Below, in pieces: positions 13,001-25,924 of a stretch of 64,000 nt of DNA. The notes under the pieces are model-generated. The model saw only the letters and a list, made by a program, of their open reading frames with translations, was not told where the DNA came from and made no database searches. The stretch comes from Glossina fuscipes. Its lineage: Eukaryota > Arthropoda > Insecta > Diptera > Glossinidae. Each line of letters opens with the position of its first letter. Positions within the stretch are counted from its first letter, which is position 1. Both the position numbers and the translations under genes were made by a program. Location of the stretch: positions 124,001-188,000 of the forward strand of contig NW_023998464.1 of the NCBI RefSeq assembly GCF_014805625.2. The letters run 5' to 3'.

Positions 13001-14935
13001 ATTATTACGTTTTCGCAAAATACATAAGGAATTCAAGCGAATAATGGGAAAAAATATCAGAAAGCAGGGATGTTCTTAGTTCATGTTATATTGCAGTTGT
13101 GTTCTTTGACTAAATTGTGTTCTTTTTCAATTCGAAGCCGATAAGAATCTTTATCGCAGATATCAACCAAATGGACTGATGGACACGACAATACGATTCC
13201 GATTTCGATGCCAAAACCGCCCTATGGTTGTGGTAGACGTTTCAAAAAATGCAAACACCCCATCATTCAATGGCGGATACAAAAAAAAAACTCAAACTCG
13301 TTTATTTTACAAGTGCTCGTCACATTTTCTGACAAGGAAACACTGTGTTCTGTATGTTGGACAAAAAGGGTTTTTAACGTTTATTTAAACAAAAGCAGTA
13401 ACATAATATTTGATAAAAATTCTTGAAAGCACTTAATACCAAACTCATATAATCTTGGTGTGCATTAAGCCAACATTTCAATGTTTGTACCATTCTGGCT
13501 TTCGCAAAATGCAAATAACGTAAACAACAATAAAACAACCGAACAGGCTTTAATTTCAATGTCGCCAAAGCCAATAGCATTGCTAACAAGTTTTGCAGAT
13601 GAGATTTATTTACGCGAATCCATTCCGCATATTGTGCGGTAACAAAATTTCCCCCCGACAACACAAGTTTATTTCTACAATACACAGAGACACAGTAACT
13701 ATTAAAGTTTTTCCAAACAATGGCCCGCGATTGCAAAATCTAGATAATTGCTTTAATATGACAAAGGGGTGAACTAAATAGCAATAATCCGTATATTGTT
13801 TGCATGCAAGTTGTTCGATGCAAAAAAAGGGATGCTTCGGTCCTTTCTTCCTGTCTTGAACATATTTTTCCGTCTCTCCGTCTGTCATAATTGTAGTTTA
13901 ATTTATTTGATGTGCACAAAAGTTTATGAATGTGTACAGATTGCCAGAAAAAAGGGAAAATCTCTTTTCAATTTAATTTACTTTTCTAGCGAAAACTTTA
14001 TTTTCTTGTCTTGGAATGGAAAGACAACAAACATAACGAAAATGTTTTCATTCATTCATCTTACTGTTTTTTTTTTTAAATTAAGAACTGAAATGTTATT
14101 CAAGGTCCTGTTCTGAAAAAGATTAATGGCAACGATAATATCTACTGACTTTTTGAACAAATTTCATTATTATTGGCAAAGTTTGGTTAACGTGTAATAA
14201 CCACGCATCCTGCCGTGCCCTTCAGAGAAACAGTTTATTTTCTCGTCTCCTGGGGAAAATAATTAAAAAGTTATTTATAAACATTACGATGGCAAAACTA
14301 AAATAAATATTTAACGTTTAATGGATTGTAAAGCGAAAACAAGACAACTCGAAATATTCTACGAAACATCGCTTTGCGTAACTTGTCACGAATATATTAT
14401 CTTTAACGTTATTCTTGGATATTTTTTGCTTTTTACAGGAAATTTTCCAATTCGATTGCATTGTAGGAGGAAAATATCCTTATCTTCTATTATAGGACTT
14501 GTCATCTTAAAAATATGTAAAATAGTAAATGACATTTGAAACAGAAATGGAAATCTTTTAAAGAATCGGCAAAAAAAAAAATCCTCTTAAATAAATAAAT
14601 GATAACAACTACAACGATACTACTGTAAAACTGGAATTCATTGACTCTCGTCCACGACTGCTGCTTAAACGGAAAACTTGTACAGGCCATGGGGACGCAT
14701 ACTATGATGAACAAAGTAATTCCTTTTAATTGTAAATCAACCATCATTCAACTTTGCTTTGTTGCTTCTACAAATTTTATCCCTGACGTCTTGGCATATT
14801 GAGTTAGAAATGCTAAAATGCATTAGGGCTTTAGAACTTTTCGCATTTTTGTGTCATCATACGTTCCTTTATCGCCTTCCATTTCATGCGCAAAGTTAAT
14901 CCTGCGTTTGGTGGATGAAGTGGCCCACCTTTTAT
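4061..14935. other. Long non-coding stretch, no gene recognised
   Basis: About 10.9 kb of AT-rich DNA with many A- and T-runs (for example near 4745, 7310, 7340, 7600, 7665, 7805 and 10610). Open frames do not exceed about 120 codons and match no family I recognise. The longest is 13374-13736 on the minus strand, 120 codons, cysteine-rich and without a known domain. A frame at 6109-6411 (minus, 100 codons) was also inspected without a match. A short direct repeat GCTGCCGTCT x2 lies near 12750. This is probably intergenic DNA or a large intron. Confidence 0.5.
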
Positions 14936-15122
14936 TATACAGATCGACTCAGAAAGTGATTTTCAGGTTGTCTGTCCATCCGTCCACGTATTTTTATGTT
15001 CAACCTATACGTCGCAATTTTTGAAATATTTTAATGAAATTTGATACACTAACATACTTTGATTCAGGATGAGCCGTATTGCCAATAGTTCGGTTGCCCT
15101 ATTTCGAGAAGTCATTTTCAAA
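14936..15122 (+). repeat. Dispersed repeat family B, copy 1 (host of a SINE)
   Basis: It shares the family layout: GATCGACTCAGAAAGTGATTTT, TGTCTGTCCATCCGTCC, then CGCAATTTTTGAAATATTTT, ATGAAATTTGATACAC, a degraded core (TGCCAATAGTTCGG) and TTTCGAGAAGTC. Related copies are near 19747, 29295, 39392, 50930, 51840, 58960 and 62590. The tRNA-derived SINE at 15136 is inserted at its 3' side, so this copy is older than the SINE. No protein is encoded. Confidence 0.55.
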
Positions 15123-15322
15123 AATTCGCTACGTATTATTATTATTATTATTAATTTCGCCAGAGAAATAAATTCTGAGACTAAACTCTTAAAAGCACTA
15201 GCGTCTAAGGCTATCGGCTTTTATTAAAAACTCTACCGCACTTGAGATTCGAACCCACGACCATTGACTTGCTAGTCGAGATGCCTCGCCTTCGGCTACT
15301 CAGGCGGATAATTCGCTATGTA
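15123..15322 (-). mobile_element. tRNA-derived SINE with target-site duplication
   Basis: On the minus strand the head carries an A-box-like TAGCCGAAGGC (15298-15288) and a strong B box, GGGTTCGAATCTC (about 15257-15244). These are the internal RNA polymerase III promoter elements of tRNA genes. The head, including GACTAGCAAGTC where an anticodon arm would be, looks most like a serine-type tRNA; this is an inference. A body of about 90 bp follows, with GCGGTAGAGTTTTTAATAAA and AGTCTCAGAATTTATTTC, and ends in a (TAA)n tail at about 15153-15136. It is flanked by 13-bp direct repeats AATTCGCTAYGTA at 15123-15135 and 15310-15322 with one mismatch, the signature of target-primed insertion. The SINE itself is 15136-15309. 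Confidence 0.85.
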
Positions 15323-15443
15323 ATAATACTTTAACATTCTAAATTGTTACGAAGAAACCCCCTCTCACGTAAAAGCTCCTACGAAAACGAAGTTTTCATA
15401 TCGTAAAAATCTATAATTTTCGATATTCCATTAGTTCATAATA

Positions 15444-15557
15444 AAGAAATCAACCTTACCAAATTTAGGCCATATAGGCCTATTTCTTGAATATCACAGC
15501 AAGAAATCAATCTTACCAAATTTAGACCACGTAGACCTATGTTTTGAATATCACAGC
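15444..15557. repeat. 57-bp tandem duplication with a third partial unit
   Basis: Two 57-bp units lie head to tail (15444-15500 and 15501-15557). Both run from AAGAAATCAAYCTTACC through AAATTTAGRCCA to TTGAATATCACAGC, with about 5 differences. A shorter relative, ACATAGGTCTATTTCTTGGA, occurs at about 15644-15663. In unit one the AGGCC/GGCCT words form a small palindrome, AGGCCATATAGGCCT. No coding potential is seen. Confidence 0.75.
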
Positions 15558-17378
15558 ACATAAGGCTTCTCTCTTATTTGCTAAAAAAGCGTAATTGGTA
15601 ATGTAAGTGTAATGTATGAATTAAGTGGACGGAATTTGAAACACATAGGTCTATTTCTTGGACCTCACCGATTTAGCAATGTAATTGACGGTAGGGAATT
15701 TATAATTTGTTGTTTGTGTAATTTTTGGTGTATAGTAACCAAAGGGGTGAATAACTGCATAAGCTCAAGCTTTGTAGGATATCTAATGGGCGGCTTTGCG
15801 CGATCATAAAGTTTTTACTTGTTATTAAAGGTCTTTTTGTGGGATTTCAATCGCTAAAGCATGTTCGATTTCTTTAACATAGAAAAAAAGTCTCGTGTGT
15901 TCGTTTTAAGTTAATCTTCTTGCACAAATAATTTTACAGGGCTTTTTACACGTTTGGGATGAAAGGTAACTTTAAAATGTGGCAGATATTTTTTTTTTTT
16001 TGGGTGTGCTGTAGGCATACAGAATACATAATGGCTTGCAATGCTTTTTGTACTTTCTTACTAAGAAATAAATGAGTTGAGTAATTATGCGAAGGTATGC
16101 TTAACCACCTGTGCGAGTTTTTATAGCTTACAGTAATGACCTAAGTTGTTCAAGTCATGATGAGCATAAGCCGTAAAGCTAATGCTTTATAAATTGTCTA
16201 AACCAATGGAAGAAAAAATAGAATTTGAAACAATGTTTTTATGAGGATTTCATTTGAGTAGTTGCTGACATGCACATAAAGCTTTTAGATCTCGAAGAAC
16301 AAGTTTAGAAATTTCATGAGAAAGCTTTGTGATGTGCGTTAAAATTGCCTTAAAGTATTAAAATATCTTATCGTTTCTTTGCACATATGACAACTGAAAA
16401 AAGTCTTCTTTACTTTCATTTTCAGGATTTTATGCATTTTACTTTACATCATTGTAAGGATATGAATGAAAAAATAATTTCTTGTAGAGCAAGGAAACTT
16501 TGCTATGATAAGTAGATAACATACACATGCCAAACGATATCTTACTAATTGCGACGTTTTTTTTCACCAACGCGCACCGGACAAAAAAAAGACTCCATCT
16601 TTAACAACAGAGGAGGACTGCAGATCCTATACAAAAATGGTTGATAGCAGTCCCCCGGCAAAATTTTGGCTTTTGAGTTTATTGGAGTGCAAAGAAGATT
16701 GGCTACTGATTCCACAGTGTTGCTAGTATAAAAAATTAAATAGTTTACAAGGAAGCAATAGAACTTATGTTTGGGGCTCAATAAAATTTTTTTAAACAAA
16801 AAAAACTTATTTTGCTATGGCTGGAAAAAATATTAAATCATCTGACGAGGTATGGGCACAGCACTTTTTAAACTTTTACACACGCACAATGAGATTTTTC
16901 ACACACGCGCCTGAATGATAAGGGTTACGCATAGCACAAGACCTTTACATGCTTTGAAGGGAATCTTATCAAGTAAAAGTAAAGTTTCTTCCTGCAGGCG
17001 AACACATTGCCTTGCACGTAAAATGTTATTATATTTTCCCACTATGGCTTTTGAGGCATACTACAATAACTCTGTTTTGTTGCTATAGTCTAGTGTCTCG
17101 CTTCCGAAAATAGAAACTTTATTTCTTGTGGATTTTTTGTTCTTAACCTCGAAGAGAATAGGAAAATGTTACCGAGCTTTGCTTACGTGCATAACTTTTT
17201 ATAAGATTACTTCATATTACGAGACAAAATATTTCTCGTTCTTAAATCTAAACACTGCATATAAAAAACACAGATATTAACGCAGAGGTTCTTTATAAAC
17301 ATGTACTGACCTCTAGTTAAATGTTAATCAAGGAATTTATGGGAGGTTGGGATATATCTTTGAATGTCAGTTGAACGT
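15558..17378. other. Non-coding DNA, no gene recognised
   Basis: Apart from the partial third unit of the 57-bp repeat near 15644, I see only AT-rich sequence and short homopolymer runs (for example T12 near 15989). Short open frames here match no family. Confidence 0.5.
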
Positions 17379-17600
17379 TATACCCATCACCGAAGGATGC
17401 GAGCAGAAACAAGCGTCATATGTGCCCATAAGACGCACATAAATTCTTGGCCAATTTCAAATTTGGAATACACCTAAAAATGTCCGTCTGTCCGTCTCCG
17501 GAATCTTCGTTGTAAACATTGCTCTGGACGCGTGCTGTATAGTTGGCATTTCAGAATCATTCTCAAGTTTGATCCGTGTTTAAAAGCCGCAAAGCTTTAG
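17379..17600 (+). mobile_element. DINE-1-like element fragment
   Basis: It starts TATACCCATCACCGAAGG, continues with CCAATTTCAAATTTGGAATACAC, then ATGTCCGTCTGTCCGTCTCC and GTTGTAAACATTGCTCTGG. The middle closely matches the second monomer at 36300-36350 (TTTCAAATTTCGAATACAC, CTGTCCGTCTGCG). The GTTGTAAAC...GCT part matches the copy at 3555-4060 read on the minus strand. It is non-coding and degraded at its 3' side. Confidence 0.65.
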
Positions 17601-19746
17601 CTTTCTCTGAGCTGAGCTAACCACACGCACGAATGGTTGAACCGACGAACCATTTATATGAGTCCATGCTCTACAGGTCACTTAGATTATACAAATAAAC
17701 GAGTCGTTCACGGTAGAGATTAACTTCTTCTTTACCAATCAGCCTTAAGACACTTACGGCAAAAATGTATGCAAATTTACTGACAGATATATTCTATCTT
17801 CTCCTTTTACATAAAATCGCAACATCTCTCTCACTCTTCCTCCCTGTTATATAGTCCTTTTCTGGCATGTTACACAACAATAACAATTTTTCCCACATAC
17901 TCTTCGCATCGGTCTTATATGGATCCATGCTATAAGGCGATCGACTGTAAACGAACTTCTTGGAAGGAATATTTTTAATGGCAGTTTGTTTTGGTATCGC
18001 CAATCAATGGCTTGTTTAGCTTGAAGCGGTATAACCGTTATAGTAGGTGAAGAAAGGAAGGAGCCGTTAAAACCAAACGGCGCCATTGAATATTTGAACC
18101 GAGCAGGCCTAAGACCACTTAGATCTAAATAGCTCACATCGAACAAAACATGTCGAAATTGAAAAGAAAATCTTAAAACCATAATTGTAAAAACCACTTT
18201 GCACGCACGCATAGATAAAAGGAAAATAGCGAAGAAAAAACGAACGAAACCAAACTCAATTGTGGCTATAAGACTTACACTTGTAGGTATATATATGACG
18301 ACACAAGAAGTAAAGGGTAGTCTAACACAGATGCAAGCTATAAAAAACTTAGCAGAGAATGAAAACTTGCTAGATGTGCTGCTATGAAGTGTCAGCTTGG
18401 AAAGGTCAAAAGTTTAATTATGTAAGTTATGAAGTTTAGTTAAGAATACAATTAAAAATAAAAAATCAATTGTTCTAATGAATATTTTTCCTCATGGAAT
18501 TCAAATTTCTATTTGTTTAAATGACACTAACCTTACTTCCCATAGAAATTGTTATAATCTCATGATAAAATTACGTAGGATTAAGAGAAAATAAAGAATC
18601 ATTAAATAGGATTAACACTGATAAAAAGGTCAACCAATCAACTGATATCAAATTGGATTTGTATTTAGGTAAAGAATATCCGAAGGTCGTTACTATACGG
18701 ATAAAACTTTAGTATAATTAGATTTATGGCAATTTTATGCAAATATATACATGATAAGTAGGACATGAGTTTCCCATTTCCCAGTCAGAATAGACAAAAA
18801 CAATTTGCCAACAAACGTTATTTTCTAATTTATTCTAATGACATAAAAAAGATTTTTCTTTAAGAAAAAAAATCATATATTTTTCATTTACTATCTATTG
18901 CAAGTGTTTTCAAAATCAGATTAAAAACTTCTTTTTTTCAATAACGATTAGAATAGAAAAAGTTGACGATTATTTGAAGATATATATATATTTTATAATG
19001 ACAAGTGTAAAAGCTTTAATTACATAACGTAATGCTTTCTTACAGTTTTTAATTAAAAATGTTGTCGCTCTATGATTAGTTACAACAACAGATAATAATA
19101 AATTATGGCAAGCAAATAAAGTATAATGACGAATAGTGTAATGTTAAGATGTGTTGGCATGAGCAAGGATGTCATTATGCTCTCATTAATCCCAAGGAGA
19201 TAAAATTGCTTTCGATTTGATTTCTACTTTGAGGAAATTTTTGTACCACTTCTTCGTCTCTACAACTCTGAGAAGAAATAGAAGCTAATGAATAAGAAAT
19301 AGAAGCCTAGTGTTCGTGAGAACTATTCAAGCAAACAAAAGGAAGAGAAACATTGTAAGAGGTTCTCAAATATCCTGAGCTACTTTTGAATATTTTTCCA
19401 AACACTGAAACTATATCGTTGGTAAGCTAAGTGAAATCATCAAGTCGAGTAAGTATCGTCATAGAGCCATCATAGGATTCTATAATATTACACTAACAAG
19501 ATTAGACTGGCTAAGTATGGTTAAATAATTCCCCCATCATTTCCAAAATGGATATGATTCTTCTCTCTTTTTGCAACTCTGTTTCAAGGCGCTTCGTTAC
19601 GCCTAATGCGAGCAATTTCAACTTTTCACACGTCCCTTGTGTTATTCATAAGATAATTCAATTGAAATTAAATTTTGCCAGTTTGTGTATCCTACACCAC
19701 TCTATGCAGCATCCAGAGCAACTAGAGATAAGCCTCCTTTTGTTGT
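17601..19746. other. Non-coding DNA, no gene recognised
   Basis: Two overlapping minus-strand frames at 17794-18212 (up to 121 codons) have no recognisable domain and occupy competing frames, so they are probably fortuitous. The stretch 18400-19150 is especially AT-rich. Confidence 0.5.
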
Positions 19747-19910
19747 AGCGATAGATTCAAAAAGTGATTCTTAGCTTGTCTCTGTTCAACGTACATATCG
19801 CAATGTTTGAAATTGATTTGATGAAATTTGTTATACGACCATATTTTAGCCCAAGGACGAAAGCTGTAGATCGGAGCACAATTTCGAAAATGTCCCGCTT
19901 AACACATTAC
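19747..19910 (+). repeat. Dispersed repeat family B, copy 2
   Basis: It contains GATAGATTCAAAAAGTGATT, CTTGTCTCTGTTCAACGTA, CATATCGCAATGTTTGAAAT, ATGAAATTTGTTATACGACC and the core CCCAAGGACGAAAGCTGTAG followed by ATCGGAGCACAATTTCGAAA. The word order is the same as in copy 1 and the copy near 62590. Confidence 0.6.
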
Positions 19911-21770
19911 TTTGTGTTAGCCAAAGTGGCGTAGCGTGTTTGAAGGTTAGCCGTGTCCAGCAATATCATTTTTACTTATTTTTCATATATCACCACACAA
20001 GGTCGGCAGATACGAAACTGGGCAGGAACTCATTATTAATGTTGCCGTAAATTAAAAACGCTCTTTACTTCACAGGAATGCTAAGAATGTGGTCGTAAGA
20101 GCTGATGGCGCACTCTCAACTTTCGTCTGCAATAAAAAAGTGTTTATGCAAACAGCATCTACAACCAAGGTTGAAAGGTTAGCTACTACATGTTAGCTAC
20201 GCAGTTAGAATAAAAAGAGAGTTTCTCCATCTCATGTATGTGTGTCCCGGAAGGCAAGCAAATGGTCGTTAACGAAATTTCTTCCTGAACGTACGTCCAG
20301 CATAAACAGACCTGCATAGTTAAAACGAGTGTTTTTGAAAAGAGAAACTCTGTCACAATATACTTTGTTGAGGCAGGCATCTCATCATTTGTAGATGAAA
20401 ACTCGGGTTCAATTTCTTGCACTAATGTAATTTTTAAACTGAAAATCGGAACGCCATGAAATCTTGAGCAGTATTGTTTGAAGTTTGGTACTATTCATTG
20501 CATATGGGTCTGTTGCTATCTGTGTCGGACCAGATACATTGTAACTATTAACTGCATAATTATGATAAACAAAACACTAATAATCGGGATCATTAGAACA
20601 CAGTAAGCTCAAGTACTGAGCACACTATGTTGTTACCTTAAATGAAATATTAAAGAACATCAATTTGCTAATTGATAAAATCAAAAATGCATTGTAAGTT
20701 ATTAATAAACAAAATAAAGAAACAATTTTAATCCATTAAAGTGATGACAAATGTATTTTAGGCAATTTCTCAATGTCAACGATTTATTTTTTATATTGTT
20801 TATTTTGTATTTTTTTTTTGTTTTTTTTTTATTAAATAAACAGAGACATATAAAACGTTTGCTAAAAAATAGTAAACATGTCAGCTTAAAATTCGCAAAA
20901 CTAACAAAACTATATGTAAACGAAAGGATAAAAACACAAGAAAAACAACCATCAACGTCATCACTTTTGTGTGTATGTGTACATAGTGGGTGCAAAATGC
21001 ATATAGCAATCAGTATGAATGTGCACGTTTGCGGGCGGCAGAAAGAAGAAAATGTAAGCATTCATTACCGTGTGGGTGTCTTAAAATGAACTTAAATTTA
21101 ATGTGGGCGTCGTAAAATGCTTGTGAACACTTTATGATCTGGAATTATTGATATATAGACGCGTGAAACATGGAAACACATTGCCAGAGGAACTTAATGG
21201 TATGTGAATTCATTCTGTGTCGCAACACTGTGCAACTTTATTCCTTTTTGAAACGAAATAAAGTCTGCTTCAATATTAAGGATTAAAGGGAGGATAAGGA
21301 AAACATTCGCTTGAACATTTTTTTAATCTTGGTTTGCAAAATGGGAAAACAAAAGAGATGTGTGAGATGTGTTTGCGAAGGTCAATACATTCGTCGATCT
21401 AATGTTTAAACCAAAATAAACTTCCATGTTGATACTTTTTCAAAAAGAGAAAAGATTATCAAAATTTCGAATAAATAAAAAAAGGTCAGCTCAGTTCGAA
21501 ATACCTTTGAATTGCAAAACTTTAACAGAGTAGATGTGCACGAATGTGTACGAGTAAGCCACAAAAATATCACATAATTCTTTTTTCACCATACAAACCA
21601 AAAGTATATTAGGTCTGTCATATCGTTTGCAACGTGCTTAAGGGCAAATGAAATGAAATGATTTCCTTATACCCGTTTATCTAAATATTGCAGGGTTTCG
21701 TAAGCACTTTTTGTAGACCAACTTAACTAACACAACAAACATATACACATTATTTGACATTATTTTTCAA

Positions 21771-21811
21771 ATATATATATATGTCATATATATATATATA
21801 TATATGTCATA
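21771..21811. repeat. Interrupted (AT)n microsatellite
   Basis: Two AT arrays (21771-21782 and about 21787-21805) are each followed by ATGTCAT. The array is fully self-complementary and could form a hairpin. Confidence 0.85.
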
Positions 21812-24800
21812 GTATATTTTTGAAAACTGTTTCTCAGCAATCACTTGGTTTACCATTTCATCTGCATTGCATTTGGGTCTCTAAACTATGCATATTTCGC
21901 TTGTTTCACACACCTTTAATAACTGAATAGCAATTTAAACGAATATTTTAGTTTAAATAGATTTTATTAATTTGGTTTTTATTTAAAAAATTCACTTTTG
22001 CAAATTTTTGTTTTAATCTCCTTTTAGATGTATTTAGGGCAAAAAATGTTAATTTGAATTTTATTTAAACAAACGATTACTATTAGCTTTAAAATAAGTG
22101 GAAGCACTACAGTGAGTCACAATTCAACATTAAACACCCTACACCACCCTACAGGTAATTATGTAATGAGTATTCAAAATAAAGTGTTAAATGGGAAGTG
22201 TTGGAAAAATGACTCGGTTGGCTTGTATATGAAACCCAGCGGAATACAAATTGACGACGCTAAAACAAGACGAAAAAATAGACATAAAAGCTTAAATCAG
22301 GGAGTGATTTTTAATCGATCGACAAAAAAAAAGTTGATTGATCTTCTTCCTTCTGGATGTTGCATATATCCGCACAAGCCTGATTTGCCATTGCACCACA
22401 AGTGCTATAGGGTATAAAAAGAAATAACAAGGCTCGATAAAAGCTTGACAATTCGTTCAATAAGTTCGTTGCACGACAAACAGATGTTGCCGGTATTGAC
22501 GAATCCACAACACTTCGAGATTGAATTAGCCTTCGTTCGATATGTATTAGTAAATGTATTGAGAAAATAAAAAGCATGTTTTCATGAATGCAGCCACCGT
22601 CGAAAGTAATTCAAGGCGACCAAAAATGCATAAATGCAGCTTGGGGGAGATTATGCTTCCCTGTTTTGAAATGCGCGAAGCATGACGTTCATCATCTGCC
22701 GTAAAAAGAGACAACGAATGAAAAGCGCATTTTATATAGTATTATTAGAGCGACATTGCAAAATCTTCCCTGACCCTACGAACTTATTGAATCATTTCCG
22801 CTGTCTGCTCTCTGCCTGTGAACTTTCTTCAAGGTAGCATTATCAATTTTTAATTTTACTTGCTCAACTATATCAACATATGAAGTTAAATAATATTTTT
22901 AGTTTACATTTTACGATAAACGTAAACAAAAGTTGAAAGAAACTTTTAATAACATTTTGTCACATAACGAAAGCAACAACATCAAGTATTCGTAACGACT
23001 TTTTATGTTAATTATTGCTCTCTTAATAATATTTAAACAAACAGAGTGAAATAAGTTTTACTTTCTTCTTTTCCCTTATATTTTCTCGGTTATACACAAG
23101 AAGGATTGGTTCATTTTTAAACTTTATCGCTGATAACTAAGGCCCTAACTTGATGACATGTTTTAAAGTTTGCTAGACCTTCCAAAGCTGGCAACTTTGT
23201 AACAAGGTTAGTGTCCTGGCCCAAAGTTGAGTTAAAAACTTAGCCCACGCATTGTCAATTGAACGCTTTCGCTGTACACCTCTTCAGTTATGTAGCAACC
23301 CTAGCCTAATTAAGTGTATATAAAAGTAATGCATCCTTTTAAAGTTTCTGTTTTCATGTATCATCTATAAAAGGAGATATATATATGGTTTTCAAAACGT
23401 TTCAAAATACATCTTATTTGCACATGTGGTATTTAATCACAAAGTTTATCATCATACCAGCGACAAGGGTTTATGGAATTTCGTCAAAAAGTGCTGCTGT
23501 GACAGATACTATATACAAAGCAACTGAAACCTCTTTCGAGCGTATGCATGTAGATTAGTGTGCAAGGGTAAACGTAGAAACTTGTCAAAAAAGTTTTAAG
23601 TATGATACTAATATGTGGATGATTAATATTTGAAAAAATTGCTGGCTATGACTTTTCTGCCATTGTATGTGCACTGTTTACCTAAAGAGACAGTTGAACT
23701 AATAATCGCATCATGCAAAGTTATAGCTAAACAAAATTAAAATATTACCCCATTCTGAGTGTTGTCAAGCCACAAAATAAATAAAGTTGATGACTTAAGC
23801 TAAGCACCAGGAGTAACAAGCAGTGGGTAGACAAGTTTCACATACACATTCCATATGAACGCCTTATTTGCCAAATCGATTAATTCCGTAGAGCGAAAAG
23901 TGGAGAGAAGTGATAAAATTGTTTATTCACGTATTGCTATATCGTGTTCTTAGAAGCGATACAAAACGATTTACACAAACGTTCAAATGTTTTGATAAAA
24001 AACGTTATAATTATATTTTCATTACGCATCCTGCGATAGTATGAATAATTTTCTGAAATAAATTATTTTTATTTATTTTTATATTTTTAGTTTCTTATTT
24101 CTTTATAAAAAAAAAAAAACGTTTTATTCATGACGACATTATTCTTATATCATTAATAATATGATCAGTAATATGGAAAATAAAGTTGTTGACAGTTCGG
24201 CTTATTCGAGTAAAGCGGGTGAACATATAGTCCCAAAGAAAAAGTCCAATAGGATGGTAACGCATTATGTTCGTGGTCAACTCACTTCGGCGGATAGATT
24301 TTCTTTGCACTAAAGAGACAATTTTGCTCATTTACAAGGGCACTCCGCTTAATAGAAGGTTCACCTCACATGCATGGAAAGTGGACTGAATGGATTTATT
24401 ATTTTGGTAATAAAATTCTAAAATTTCTATACGATATACAATTGCCCATTTTTCCGTGTTGCTTTACCAACAATACTTGATTTACAACAAAAATGTAAAT
24501 CTGAAGAATAATTGTGTAGATCTTGTTTGATCACTCTCCATAAAGCTATAGGCTGATGTACATAGCTTTAAGGTTGATCTATGGCTGACTATGGAATGAC
24601 CATGTTGAACATGTTGAATTCGACTAATTCAACTAATGATATTGTTCTATAACATACCTAATAATCATTTCCTGTCAGCAATGGGAGATATTTACGTATT
24701 GAAGAATGTAGTCAATTTTGTTCTAAACGTATTCAGGTCATTTCTAGAGGATTTCAAAGTCAGCGATATCCCAATTCCAATACCGAGCTAAACTAATAAT

Positions 24801-25889
24801 AAAAGATAGTTCAACAAAGGAGTTGCAAATACGTGGTATTGATATAAAAAGCTCCTACCTAACCTTGAAAACGGTAATCGGTCCAATAAAAGGTTGGGCG
24901 ATTGGAATCGAATGATTTCGTAAAGGCAGATTAGCAATACAAAATTTAAGTAGTCGAGGAAGAAGAATTTTAAAAAACAACAGTTAGTTATTTACTGTTG
25001 GTTATACATACTTTGAACACCTACGTGGAGGGTGTCAAACCTTTAAAAAAAAATTCAGAAAACGGAGTTAATCGATGTGGCAAATGAGGCATTCATATTT
25101 GAAGCTTCCACCGCCAGTATACGCTCATTTCAATCATACAATTTATATTCAAACAGAACGTCATGCATTTCTACCTAAAGTACTATACCATCTCTTAGAT
25201 TTAAATGGCTTTGATATTTTCTCCGTGCCAGCATTTAAATTGATACCGCCCATAAATTGTACAAAATGCTGATTCCAAATTAACCTGACTTTCTCTAGAT
25301 AGTATTTTATAGTCAATAGTGAATGCTGCCTGCCTTGGAAACGATTTTCTATTAAACTTGCAACAGCGGGTGCGTACAAATCAAGTTATGGGGTTGAAAG
25401 CGATAGTGATAGTGTGAGTAATATACTCTTAAACTACTGCTTACATTCTTTCAAAAACCAATACATTTATTCATCTTCGATTGCCATCCATCCGTATTAC
25501 GCATCTCGTTGTTGTATTGTATATAAAAAGTCATTAAATACAACTGCTTCAATTTATTAGAAAATATGTTAACGTATTCCCACTTTATCAAGTGTGTGTT
25601 TATTTGCGTTTACATCTCATTTGTTAAAAGCTTGCCATTCTCAAGAGAAATGTTCAAAGTTTCTTACCTTCCTTCCAACTATACTTACTTTGCAAATAGT
25701 TTGGAAAGCAGAAGAAAAATAAAGGAAAACGAAAGTAATTCTCCATCGAAAAAGGGGGGAATAATAGTTTGTTGAAATTTAAGTCAAAAGTGTTCGCAAG
25801 CATCGGCAACACGTAATGTTTGTATGTAGCGAGGTGTGAAAAAAACCTGAAACTATGGTGCAACACTGAAATAAACGAACATTTATTTA

Positions 25890-25892
<3 letters not shown>

Positions 25893-25922
<30 letters not shown>
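25893..25922. repeat. (AT)n microsatellite, about 30 bp
   Basis: This is an uninterrupted alternating AT tract of about 15 dinucleotide units. Confidence 0.9.

Positions 25923-25924
<2 letters not shown>

Noticed and set aside
13374..13736. 120-codon minus-strand frame
   Set aside because: No domain, low-complexity Leu/Cys composition, and overlapping frames of similar length. Probably chance.
15244..15298. Functional tRNA gene
   Set aside because: The A and B boxes are present but no complete acceptor stem or cloverleaf is visible, and the sequence continues into a SINE body with a TAA tail and target-site duplications.
17794..18212. Two overlapping minus-strand frames of up to 121 codons
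   Set aside because: They compete in different registers and neither has a recognisable motif.
21771..21811. Regulatory palindrome at the AT array
   Set aside because: The symmetry follows from the AT dinucleotide repeat and needs no other explanation.
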